Part shown: positions 22,501-30,995 of the stretch, one piece after another
How positions within the stretch are numbered: the first letter of the stretch is position 1
How the letters are laid out: every line of letters starts with the position of its first letter
Source: Nematopogon swammerdamellus
Taxonomy: Eukaryota; Arthropoda; Insecta; Lepidoptera; Adelidae
Length of the DNA stretch: 64,000 nucleotides
Direction of reading: 5' to 3'
Assembly (NCBI GenBank): GCA_946902875.1
Contig: OX336338.1
Span: 9,849,971 to 9,913,970, forward strand
The notes under the pieces: model-generated
The model's input: only the letters and a program-made list of their open reading frames with translations
Databases searched by the model: none
What the model was told of the DNA's origin: nothing
Program-made: the position numbers and the translations under genes

Positions 22501-25500
22501 CTTATGACAAAATAGACGGTTGTGTATACATAATTAAAAAGCGGCCAAGTGCGTGTCGGGCCACGCGCAGTGTAGGGTTCCGTAGTTGCGGAACCCTATC
22601 AAAATAAGTTATTTGATTATTTGTATAATTTTGTAGGGGAAATAAATGAATGTTAACTTGTAAAAGTTCTTCAACAGTGAAATGATGGCTGTCGTCCGTA
22701 CATTTTATAAGTTGGTCGACTATTACTCGTCAACCTGTACAGTGTACAGCCTACTTAGCTTTGATAGTTTTCCTTTTAATTTGGATATATATACTATTGC
22801 TGTGAATTTTTTCACATATCTAATAACAACCGTTTAGCTGGCAGGGGGGAGGGGGACACTTGACTCTAACAAAAATTTGCACTTGAAAGCTTAGTAATTC
22901 GCAAACGGATCCTTAAATCGAAAAATGCTTTTCACAAACCCGCAATATTTTCAAAAGACCTATCCAACCACACCCCACGCGATGGGGTAGACGTGAAAAA
23001 GAAAATTCATCCCCACTTTACGTGTAGGGGAGGGACCCTAAAAAAAAATATTTCAAAATTTTTATTTCACCACTTTGTCGGCGTTATTAATATCTATGCC
23101 CATACCAACTTACAACTTTCTAGTACTAAGGGTCTCTGAGCTAAGCCGCGGACAGACAGACGGACGGACAGACGGACGGACATGGCGAAACTATAAGGGT
23201 TCCTTGTTGACTACGGAACCCTAAAAATGGGTTTTCTAATGAGCATTCTGCATATTCTCCATGCAAGATTTGACTCCATATGCACTTACTGATAAAAATC
23301 TGACAGATGATAGCCCAAAAAGGAAACAAAAAAAACAATTTAGAATTTCTGGGTCCACTGCTGGTCCAACTGCTTTTCAAGTCTTCTTCCAGTCCACCCA
23401 GCCTTCAACGGTACAGAACCACTGTTTGCCTCGGATGTACTCGATATCCACATCCAACCTGGCTGGTGGTCTTCCTACACTCCGTTTTCCCCTTCCGGCC
23501 ACGAAGTTCGATCGCGTAGTTCGATTGATCGAACCACGCGGAATTTAAGTCCTGATGTTTCGATCAATCGAACGACGAGGATTCTTGATTCTTCGTAGTT
23601 CGATCAATTTCAGTCAATCGAACCTGAAGGAAATTTAGGTCATGATGGTTCGATTGGAGGAGGATGCTTAGAAAAACGAGAAAGAGAAGCACGAAGACGC
23701 AATCAATTTATAATTAGAACAAACATGATGCTTAATCATGGTTTGCAAGTGGGGGTTTTCCTGGAACGTGTGGCATGGAAGGGTTCTTTATTTCAATAAT
23801 ATTTTTTCAAGCAATTCAAAGAGAGAAAATTTTAGTTAAACTAAGGGAAAAGAGTTTTGTTAAATAAATTAGTTATTCGTTTGTTTATTGCAAATTGTGT
23901 GCATTTTTTTTAGGATACCTACCTACTTGCCGAAAACATTAGTGAATGTTAGAAAAAAAAGTGATTTTCGAGAAAATAACTAGAATAACAAAATTATTAC
24001 AACCAAAATAATATAGGACAAATGTGGTTCGATCTGTCGACTCATGAGCACTTAAATATTAAGGTTCAGCTTAGTTCGCTTAAATAATCGAACTGGAAAG
24101 AACTTCTGACCCGCGTGGTTCGATCAATCGAACCTTGAGCACTTAAATACTAAGGCTCAGCTTAGTTCGCTTAAACAATCGAACCACAAAGAATTTATGA
24201 TCCGCGTGGTTCGATCAATCGAACTACGCAATCGAACCTCGCGGCCGGAAGGCGTTTTCCTGTCCACGGCCCACCATTGTAGCACCCGGTCTCGTCACAT
24301 AGCCCTTGCTGTATGTAAAAATATTATATTAAGTCACATCCCCACTATGCCGATCAGCAGAGCCGCTCGGCAAAGCCGAACAAGTGAAGACGTGCTGCGC
24401 GGGTTGCACCTACGCGGCACACGGGGCCGCGCGGCCTGCCGCCGATTCGAAACCGACCGGCGCCGGTCCGGATCATTCGGCAGTCGGCACGGTGGTGCCG
24501 ATGCACGAGTGTGGACGTGTCGCGCGGCTTTGCCGACGAGTAAGTCGTTTTCGTCACACATTTTCACCGCGCAGTCTGCGCGCCGGCACGTCTCCACAGG
24601 TACTGTGTGGAGACGTGCATCGGTTTTGGCTTTACCGAGCGGCTTTGCCGGGCATTAATGCCGCTTGGCATAGTGGGGATGCGGCTTTAGACATCTGAAA
24701 GTGTTTCTGTGTCCCACTAGCTATTTGTTTTTGAAGGTCGAGAGTTCTTCGTGGGAATCTCGGAGACGAGTAACGAAGCTGGTGCCTGTGCTGTTGCCGA
24801 TGCTTTCCCGGAGTTCCCCTGCACCCTCATCAAAGTCAGTACCTATTTTATTTGATTTATTTTTTCAGTTTCCCTATTGATTAATAATTCATAATACTGT
24901 ATTGGCCATCAGCCAGTTCATTCACAGTCATATCAAGAAACTTTTTTTTTACTAGTACATGAATGACTGAACGAAGGTCGACGGAAATGACTATGAGAAA
25001 TGTAAATGTACTCGTAATCCGGTACAGGTGACTTAGTCAGAGGAGCCGACCATCCAATATCCCCTCCGAGTAGGCACCATATCAGTGACTTCCTATTGGA
25101 TTGCTGGCTATACTGGACTAGAGGAGAATACTGAGTGGAGAGGACTAGAGGTTCCTATGCAGTCTATTACATCTCGTACGGTGGCACCAACCTAGTCAGC
25201 TGCAATTTAAGCCTACCACCAAGTAAGGGGCAAGAGAACGGGACCTACAGTTTTACACCAGTTCAGAATTTTTCCATCAGTAAAACTCATTGGTGCACGT
25301 CGGCCGGAATCGAACCTCAAACCTTGAGGTCAAGGGTCCAACTCCAAGACCGCGTCGAACACCCGCCGCTTCAGTCGGCAAAAAGGAGATGCTGTCAAAT
25401 GTTAAAAGTGGTCTTATCTCTCAGACGACGTCGAGATCGCAGCACCTAAAGAAGTACATAACTGTGGCGGGGCCGGATGTCCTGTGCGTGGGAGAGGGGA

Positions 25501-26562
25501 AGGACGCGCAAGACCTCCTGAAAAAGATCGAGAGGGAAGCCAGCTTCCCGTACCAGACCCTCACCGTACCGGAGGACGACGCCGCCAACTGTCTGTACAT
25601 CAACGGAACTCTCATACACCGCGCCATCGAGGAGATTCCAGACAGTTTCAAGGTGGTCCATGTCATAAACAGAACTAGCGTTGCGAACGGCTCGTGACAC
25701 TTGTGGCGAGCCTCGCCTGTCCCCCGATGATGCTCAATGTCTCTCAAGTTCTTTATTGGTAAAGACTATACGCGCGCATAGTTTATTTTGTATGTATGTA
25801 TTATCCAATCGCGTTGCCATTAAGATTGGAATTGAGTAGAATATGCCAGTTGACGTCGGCAAACTTGAAAAGTAAAGCATTATCTAAATACAAAATTTCA
25901 GCCAAATTGTTAGAGCCGTTTCTGAGAAATATGCCTATATATACATACATAATAGGTATATACAAGAATATCGTTTCAAGTAATAGGATGTAATTTTGTA
26001 TGGGTTTTGGTAAACCTACATAAAAAAAATCATGGCGGGATCGCGTCACATAGCTCCTCCGAGCCCTCCTCGTGGAAATAGAACACACTTAGGGCGCCGA
26101 CATCCATACGAAGTTGCAGTGGTTCTAGATCGCAGGACATGTCGGAGTCACCCACAAGTCGCACAGCTCGACATTGAATCGATTTCAAAGGCGCAAGCTG
26201 GTATTTGGCTGAGCTATCCCACAGGTGCGAGCAGTACTCTAAGCAGGACCTGATCTGCAATTTCTACAAAAGCAGCCTTTGGCCGGCGTGAAGTACCGTC
26301 GCACCTTATTGAGCACGCCCAGCTTTTTAGAAGCCAGCTTGGCCTTGACCTTTATATGGCGCTGTACCTTTAGGTTGTGCGACAGTTCGACTCCGAGGGC
26401 CCTGCTGATAAGGTCATTCAACTGAATTAAGGTTATATTGCTTTTCAGGTGTTCTGCGAGAAAATTGATTTCGCACGGAGGTCGATCTGTTTCTCGGAGC
26501 TAGCCAAGAGCTCAACCGGGCTCAGTTCGTGCTGTCTGCTGGTGAGAAGACCTGAGATCTAA
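16528..26562 (+). CDS. DDAH: N(G),N(G)-dimethylarginine dimethylaminohydrolase (5 exons)
   Basis: Hydrolyses asymmetric dimethylarginine and monomethylarginine to citrulline plus the methylamine, which relieves inhibition of nitric oxide synthase in animals; cytosolic. Exons 16528-16791, 20472-20574, 24737-24834, 25425-25652 and 26449-26562 join in frame to 268 aa, slightly shorter than human DDAH1 (285). Visible family motifs: NIFIEDTAIVCNGTALLT with the acidic pair E65-D66, LNGSDVLFTGREFFVGIS, HLKKYITVAGP with catalytic-type H162, TVPEDDAANCLYINGTL, and GLSSCCLLVRR with catalytic-type C259. The start ATG is in CACAATGG context. Exon 4 has two in-frame acceptors (25425 or 25443); the first better restores the family length before HLKKY. 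Introns carry MITEs, SINEs and LINE fragments. No other arginine-metabolism gene is nearby. Confidence 0.93.
16792..17834. other. DDAH intron 1, proximal part
   Basis: AT-rich intron. ORFs at 17089-17286 and 17686-17904 show no recognisable domain. I see no clear repeat in this stretch. Confidence 0.5.
17835..18876. mobile_element. 8-bp-TSD MITE with subterminal GACCAA arrays, split by a SINE
   Basis: Ends GGTTTAGACGCA and TGCGTCTAAACC. Perfect flanking duplications GAATTTGG (17827-17834 and 18877-18884). Left subterminal region carries repeated CGCATAATGACCAA-like motifs. The right carries the inverse TTGGTCATTTCGCG about six times (18720-18815). A SINE occupies 18186-18514. No transposase ORF. 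Confidence 0.88.
18186..18514 (+). mobile_element. SINE family 2 copy with LINE-tail-like head
   Basis: Starts near GACCGTGTGGGGCCGGTACT and passes through CCCGCCCGGGTCGGTACCAC and CGGTGTTATGGGCTGACATC to a poly(A) tail at 18497-18509. Shares its 3' two thirds with 52700-52942. The first 80 bases match 20178-20258. Confidence 0.8.
19545..20065 (+). repeat. AT-rich dispersed repeat of the 11880 family
   Basis: AAGTGAGGATTCACTTATTT, AGAAGCACAGATGGA and CCTAAAATTGCCGAAT match 12060-12180 in the same orientation. The left edge is next to TTAACCTCTTGGCTTCC. Confidence 0.55.
20178..20416 (+). repeat. LINE or SINE 3' segment with (CAA)n tail
   Basis: TGTGGGGCCGGTACTCT, CCCCACTGCATCTCTCCC and GTAAAAGGCGACTAAGG, ending CCAAACAACAACAACAAAA. 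The shared start with 18186 suggests both derive from the same LINE-type 3' region. Confidence 0.55.
20640..21280. mobile_element. Two jockey-type LINE fragments in opposite orientation
   Basis: Minus strand 20888-21190 encodes FKFLMKKRDSPNCDPCNKED and DHLLMECGQNEEL, a Cys/His C-terminal region of LINE RT ORFs; a second copy lies at 47040-47250. Plus strand 21155-21228 encodes VFFDVSQAFDRVW, a reverse-transcriptase motif. Both are truncated. They lie in DDAH intron 2. Confidence 0.65.
21340..21530 (+). mobile_element. SINE family 2 fragment
   Basis: CCCGCCCGGGTTGGTACCAC through TTATGGGCTGACATCACGG to a poly(A) run at 21521-21531. The 5' head is missing. Confidence 0.78.
21549..21615. repeat. 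25-bp perfect-stem hairpin
   Basis: Arms 21555-21579 and 21586-21610 (core AAAAAAGTCTTATGAAT) pair perfectly around a 6-nt loop. Pairing resumes outside with GTAGC/GCTAC. No flanking duplication seen. Confidence 0.85.
22027..22330 (-). mobile_element. SINE family 1, 5'-truncated, minus orientation
   Basis: Poly(T) face at 22021-22030 then CCGTATGGGTGGCTGAG. The body is the reverse complement of 39200-39460 (GGATTGCTGGCTATACTGGA, CGGTTCCGAAAGGTGAAGCA). The tRNA-like head is absent. Confidence 0.8.
22545..23225. repeat. Lepidoptera-type GGGTTCCGTA repeat
   Basis: Starts AAAAGCGGCCAAGTGCGTGT and AGGGTTCCGTAG. Contains a GGACAGACGGACGGACA run at 23155-23180 and ends TGACTACGGAACCCTAAAAA. AGGGTTCCGTAG and CTACGGAACCCT are mirrored. 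Relatives lie at 5080 and 35840. Confidence 0.65.
23355..24310 (-). mobile_element. RTE-like LINE fragment split by a MITE
   Basis: 23355-23490 (GGCTGGTGGTCTTCCTACAC, ACTCCGTTTTCC) and 24253-24310 (CGTTTTCCTGTCCACGGCCC) are contiguous in the LINE copies at 9540 and 50850. The intervening 762 bp is the MITE listed separately. Confidence 0.75.
23491..24252. mobile_element. 762-bp MITE rich in TTCGATCAATCGAA palindromes
   Basis: Ends CCTTCCGGCC and GGCCGGAAGG, with inverted similarity over about 50 bp. Perfect 8-bp duplication CGTTTTCC (23483-23490 and 24253-24260). The palindrome TTCGATTGATCGAA, or a near match, recurs near both ends (23519, 23558, 23600, 24120, 24208). No ORF. Confidence 0.87.
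24331..24690. mobile_element. GC-rich fold-back MITE
   Basis: ATCCCCACTATGCC at 24338 is mirrored by GGCATAGTGGGGAT at 24668. Repeated CGGCAAAGCCG-type palindromes lie between. Strongly GC-rich against AT-rich surroundings. Overlapping ORFs in all frames are compositional. Ends about 45 bp before DDAH exon 3. Confidence 0.7.
25010..25385 (-). mobile_element. SINE family 1 copy with a tRNA-like head
   Basis: The body is the reverse complement of the 39044 SINE (GGATTGCTGGCTATACTGGA). The head, at 25290-25380, contains B box GGTTCGATTCC on the minus strand. It is diverged from the other SINE heads. Ends about 40 bp upstream of the DDAH exon 4 acceptor. Confidence 0.7.
26025..26440 (-). mobile_element. 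LINE reverse-transcriptase C-terminal fragment
   Basis: The minus strand encodes ASKKLGVLNKVRRYFTPA, then QIRSCLEYCSHLWDSSAKYQ, QCRAVRLVGD and LEPLQLRMDVGALSVFY. These are typical of the region after the RT domain in insect LINEs. Frameshifted between the two ORFs. In DDAH intron 4. Confidence 0.75.
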
Positions 26563-27417
26563 ACATACTCCACCGCATCAAGGCGCCTCCCTCAACCAAC
26601 CACCACCCACATGGAGCGAGAAGGGCCACGCTGCCTCCCTTCGATTAACCATCACAGAAGTATCACAATACATGATGAACCCATGCACTTACATATGTAG
26701 ATATTTAGATATAAAATTTTAGGAACTTAAAGTTGATTTTATCAATATTCAATAGAGTAAATAGTATATACATATGAATGTTTCTTCCTAATATTCATCC
26801 TAGTTGTTATTAGACTTGAAGATCATCGATCAGATGACCTGTGATCACAAATCCACAGAATGTTCAATTACTAACAATAAACGAGCATATATGAAGAACA
26901 TTATGAGAGTGGAAGAGGCGGCAGAGGTGTGTCAGGACCGTGGCACGTGGAGATGCGTCGTGTCTCTGCCTACCCCACTGGGTTACAGGCGTGGATTTCT
27001 GTTATAAAAAATTACATCACATCATCGCATTGACAAGATTCCAAAAGTGACCGTAAGACCGCTTAAAATCAATATTCATTACAGTAGTAATTCATCATGT
27101 AATTAATTGAATGCATTGTGACACAAATGTATGTCTGTAAAATTATTTACACTTCAAAACTAAGCTTTCAATGTATGTGAAAACCGAAAATTGCAAGTGT
27201 TAAATCATTCTTGTTCTAATGCAAAGTACCTTTGGCCGGTCCTTTCTTACCTGAGCGTTCCATTTTTACATTCCTTGTACCTTTGTGCATTCTTGGTTTT
27301 TTAAATCTGAATGTTCGAAACTTTATTAACTTTATATTATCTAAGGAATTTACGCACAATTGTGTTATCATATCAGAACATTTATGTATCATCCCTTTGA
27401 CACCAGTTTAGTATTCA
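26563..27417. other. 3' flank of DDAH
   Basis: Likely 3' UTR and intergenic DNA. An AATAAA occurs at about 26876. No further exon recognised. The ORF at 26804-27007 has no recognisable domain. Confidence 0.5.
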
Positions 27418-27487
27418 CAGTAGAGCCTTGATAATCCGAAGTACCAAAAAACTACCCCTGTTCGGACTCACAAAGCGTTCGGATTAT

Positions 27488-27606
27488 AGTTTTTTTATTT
27501 TTATGGAAACTAACACGGTTCGCTACATCACCTACAACATCCGTGATCTCAGCCCATAACACCGGGTGAACTTGGTGCCACGTCAGTGCTTCCCTTCGGT
27601 CGTATG
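27488..27606 (-). mobile_element. SINE family 2 fragment
   Basis: Poly(T)-like start, then CATCACCTACAACATCCGTG and AACACCGGGTGAACTTGGTG, ending at CTTCCCTTCGGTCG where the mariner begins. Confidence 0.75.
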
Positions 27607-27608
27607 TA

Positions 27609-28902
27609 CGAGGGTCGTTCGATAAGTAAGGTAAAAAGGCAAGAAAAAAATTTTTTTTTTAGTATTTTCATATTTATTTCTCGACATAGTCTCCTTCGAG
27701 GTCCACACACTTGATCCAGCGGTGTTCCGATGTTTTTATCCCCGCGGAAAAGTAGGAAGTCTCGAGATCCTGAAAATACTCATCCACAGACGCGATGACT
27801 TCTTCATTTGACGAAAATTTTCTTCCTCCGAGCCAATTCTTCAGGTTTTGGAACAAGAAGAAATCACACGGGGCCAAATCTGGAGAATAGGGTGGATGAG
27901 GCAGCAACTCGAATCCTAATTCGTGCAGTTTAGCCATTGCAACAGTCGACTTGTGGGATGGTGCGTTGTCCTGGTGGAAGAGCACTTTTTTGCGTGCCAA
28001 TCTTGGCCGTTTTGCCAACAGCTGTTCCTTCAAACGGTCCAGCAGTGTTGCATAGTATGCTCCTGTTATCGTTTGACCCTTTTGCAAGTAGTCTATGAAG
28101 ATGATTCCTTGGGAATCCCAAAAAATTGTTGCCATCACCTTACCGGCTGACAAAGCCGTCTTCGCCTTCTTCGGCGCACTTTCACCGGGTTGTGTCCACT
28201 GTTTCGACTGATGTTTCGATTCGGGTGTTTAGTGGTGGATCCACGTCTCGTCTATAGTCACGAATCGACACCAAAAATCTTGTGGATTGTGAGTAAGCAT
28301 CGACAAACATTGCTTCGAAATGTCTTTTCGCAGGCGTTTTTGATCGATGGTCAGCAATCGCGGCACCCATCGCGCACACAATTTTTTCATGTGCAATTTC
28401 TCATGCAGGATATTGTGTACTCTATCTGTTGAGATGCCTACGATCTCAGCTATCTCACGCACACCCATCCGGCGGTCTTCCAAGACGATGCCATGGATTT
28501 TTTCAATCATTTCCGGCGTAGTGACTTCAATTGGACGTCCAGGGCGCGCTTCGTCTTTCGTTGATGTCCTGCCACGTTTGAATTCATTAATCCAAAAGTA
28601 AATGGTCTTTAACGCTGGTGCAGAGTCCCCGTGAACTTCGTTCAACTCGGTTTTGATCTGCGCAGCTGTATTTTTTTTTTTAATAAAAATGTTTTATTAC
28701 TGCACGGAACTCGTTTTTCTCCATTATTGCGACAACTGCCGAAACACGTCATTCAAACGTCTGTCAAACGTAAACTATCTGTCACGTTCAGCTAAAATTT
28801 GGTATAACGTAGTTTAAAGAGCATTACTAACTCGCCGTATTAAAGAAAGTTAATTTTGGAGACCACTCTCGGAAATTTACCATACTTATCGAACGACCCT
28901 AG
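27609..28902 (-). mobile_element. mariner transposon (about 1.3 kb)
   Basis: Terminal inverted repeats: CGAGGGTCGTTCGATAAGTA at left, mirrored by TACTTATCGAACGACCCTAG at right. Both flanked by the TA target dinucleotide (27607-27608 and 28903-28904). Full-length but with a defective transposase. Confidence 0.93.
27674..28724 (-). pseudogene. mariner transposase, inactivated
   Basis: Catalyses cut-and-paste transposition in intact relatives. The reading starts MEKNEFRAVIKHF (28724) and keeps the helix-turn-helix region. It keeps the D,D34D catalytic set: the D of TIDETWIHH, the D of HQDNAPSH and the last D of YSPDLAPCD. Two kinds of damage are visible. Near 28670-28685 an A-run brings a stop and a frameshift shortly after the N-terminus. 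Near 28229 a TAA stands where mariners normally have the tyrosine of WIHHYTPE. After that stop the same frame stays open to the normal end at 27674. About 350 codons span the locus, the usual mariner length. Confidence 0.92.
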
Positions 28903-28978
28903 TATGTTAGATTGACAAATTCAATAAAACAGCTGTATACTTTGAAAAAAATCGTTATAAACTGATCTATTTTAGTCT

Positions 28979-29106
28979 AGCGGGTTCTATTTATTGACAA
29001 ATAAAAAACCTTGTCCCTCAAATTCCGTGGCATCATCTTTTCGAATAACGGGGGGTCATTTTCGTCAGCCCAGTCCATGCAAGTGTTAAGTGCTGATATG
29101 GCTTGC
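28979..29106 (-). pseudogene. Tigger-like transposase C-terminal remnant
   Basis: The minus strand reads ALNTCMDWADENDPPLFEKM then PRNLRDKVFYL, resembling the C-terminal helix region of Tigger/jerky-type transposases. Only about 42 codons remain. It supports assigning the surrounding element to that group. Confidence 0.55.
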
Positions 29107-29253
29107 GAGTGGGGTATTTTCTTGACATTTGGAGTAGGAGAATCGACAATAAATAAAAGATTCGTCAGCGCGAGGGGGTCACTTGGATTATAAAGGCGTT
29201 CGGATTAGCCTGAGTCCGTGCTCAGGCTCTTATCCATTATCCAGGCTCTACTG

Positions 29254-30995
29254 TAGATATTAGTATATACCATTAATAATAAGGTAAAACCATGTTAGTT
29301 AAAAGACTTTGGACTCCCAGACTCCAGTTGGTTAAATTTTAGTATAGTTTCCTGACACTATACTAAAATTTATGCAATTGCATTATTGAACTCAGTCTCA
29401 AGTATTTAATCAAATGTAAACCTCACCATAGTACAATATTATGTTCGTCATCTAAAGAATCTATCTACCACTTAATAAGCACAATGTATGTAGACTAGCA
29501 GTAATTTATTAATATTTTTTATTAAAAGAACTGAGCTTTCCAAAATGTTATTTACCTGCATGTTCTTAAATTCTTTATACTGTATTTTACTGTAGTTAAA
29601 ACTGTATAACTTTTGTTGTATTGTATTCATACTATTATTTGAACATAGGGCAGCTGTACATAGATGTCTCACCCCAAGTGCTTGTCAATTAGCCATTTGT
29701 GTGTTAATGTTGGGTAAGGCCGTGCACTCGTGGAGTCCGTACTGTCAAACTAAAAAGTTTTAGTGAATCATTATTACTGCTGTCCAGGCGAACCAATTTA
29801 AATAATTAAAATTACTTGTGCCCAAACAAAGATATTGATAGAAATTATTAAGCGCCACAGATATTTAGCACAGGATACAATTTACTTGCTATGCGTAGGT
29901 GAAGTTATTCCATAAATAGATGTGTTCCAGTAACATATGACCTTTTGAAGAGAGAAGTCCTAGGAAAAAAGATTCTTCAGTTTGAGTTACAATGGAAACA
30001 TTTTAAATTATATTGTCTAGTGCTAAGTTCGGTACTGCGAACAATCTAATCTTTTCAAATCAATACCTAGTCTCGTATAGATCTGAATCCATGTAATTGG
30101 TGTTGAATATGCGTAAGTATATATTTATGTAATAGTTAAATAATTAATGTTGTGAAACATGTTTGATTAATTAAATGTTATACGATACTTTTGTCTTTTT
30201 TTTCATGATTAACCTTTAAAAGGTCAATGGCAATCTTGACACTATGCACTCCACTCACTCATATCATAATTTGTGATCTTAAGTTTTCTTTGTGACATGT
30301 AGGTATTTAGACATACATGCATGAATGACAGAATAGGATATGTTAATTTTGGTATAACATTTGTTATACCAAAATTAACAATCTTTACTCATTCACAGAC
30401 TTACACTATGGCTATGTATGAGACTCAACACCTTTACAAAATAAAATTAACATTGATTCGATGAAATATCAAATTGAAGCTAATGGTCATTTTAACCATC
30501 TCCGGTTAAGTCTGGTCCGACAGTTATTTGTTGTTTAAAGTGGTATTTCTCATACATTTGACATGAGTTAACTGGTAGCTACATTTTAGTCAAAAATTAT
30601 TAAATATGCCATAAGCGGAGTAGCGGGTAGGCACTTCTACCATATATAAATTATATAATGAGGCTGTGTAAGGAAAACGAAATATTCATCCTTCTTACAT
30701 TTATTTATATGAGTAGTAATATTAGAGCCATTTCACTTAAAATGCTACTCTTAACCTAGCAGTCCTTAATAATTAACTAAGCGACAGCTGTAATTAGGTT
30801 CGCTACAAAAAAAGAATCCTAGAATATTTTCCTTCAATTGTGTATTTCGAGTCATATAGTGAACAAAATGTTTAATCAGTTATGGAAAGTGAAATATTAA
30901 CATACTAGTCGTATGTTTTTAAATTCTTAGGCATGTCAGACCTCTAGAGGTCAACCAGAGATTTAGTGAAATAGGTACTATAATCATTGAGAAGT
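29254..30995. other. Intergenic DNA between DDAH and SNAPC1 3' ends
   Basis: AT-rich, with no gene seen. Two perfect hairpins: 29333-29371 (arm AAATTTTAGTATAGT, 15 bp) and 30343-30380 (arm GTTAATTTTGGTATAAC, 17 bp, 4-nt loop). The two genes converge here, so poly(A) sites probably lie inside. Confidence 0.55.
30343..30380. repeat. 17-bp perfect-stem hairpin
   Basis: GTTAATTTTGGTATAAC and its exact reverse complement are separated by ATTT. There is no run of T and no gene end beside it. It could be the remains of a very small fold-back element. Confidence 0.8.

Larger units (their letters stand above)
27418..29253. mobile_element. Tigger/pogo-like element with nested SINE and mariner
   Basis: Ends CAGTAGAGCCTTGATAATCC and the matching TTATCCAGGCTCTACTG. 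The right flank is TA; the left is CA, a decayed TA. The interior retains a minus-strand transposase C-terminal remnant at 28979-29106. A minus SINE and a mariner interrupt it. Confidence 0.75.

Noticed and set aside
24197..24698. Long overlapping ORFs in several frames
   Set aside because: Caused by high GC content and palindromic CGGCAAAGCCG repeats in a MITE; no protein similarity recognised.
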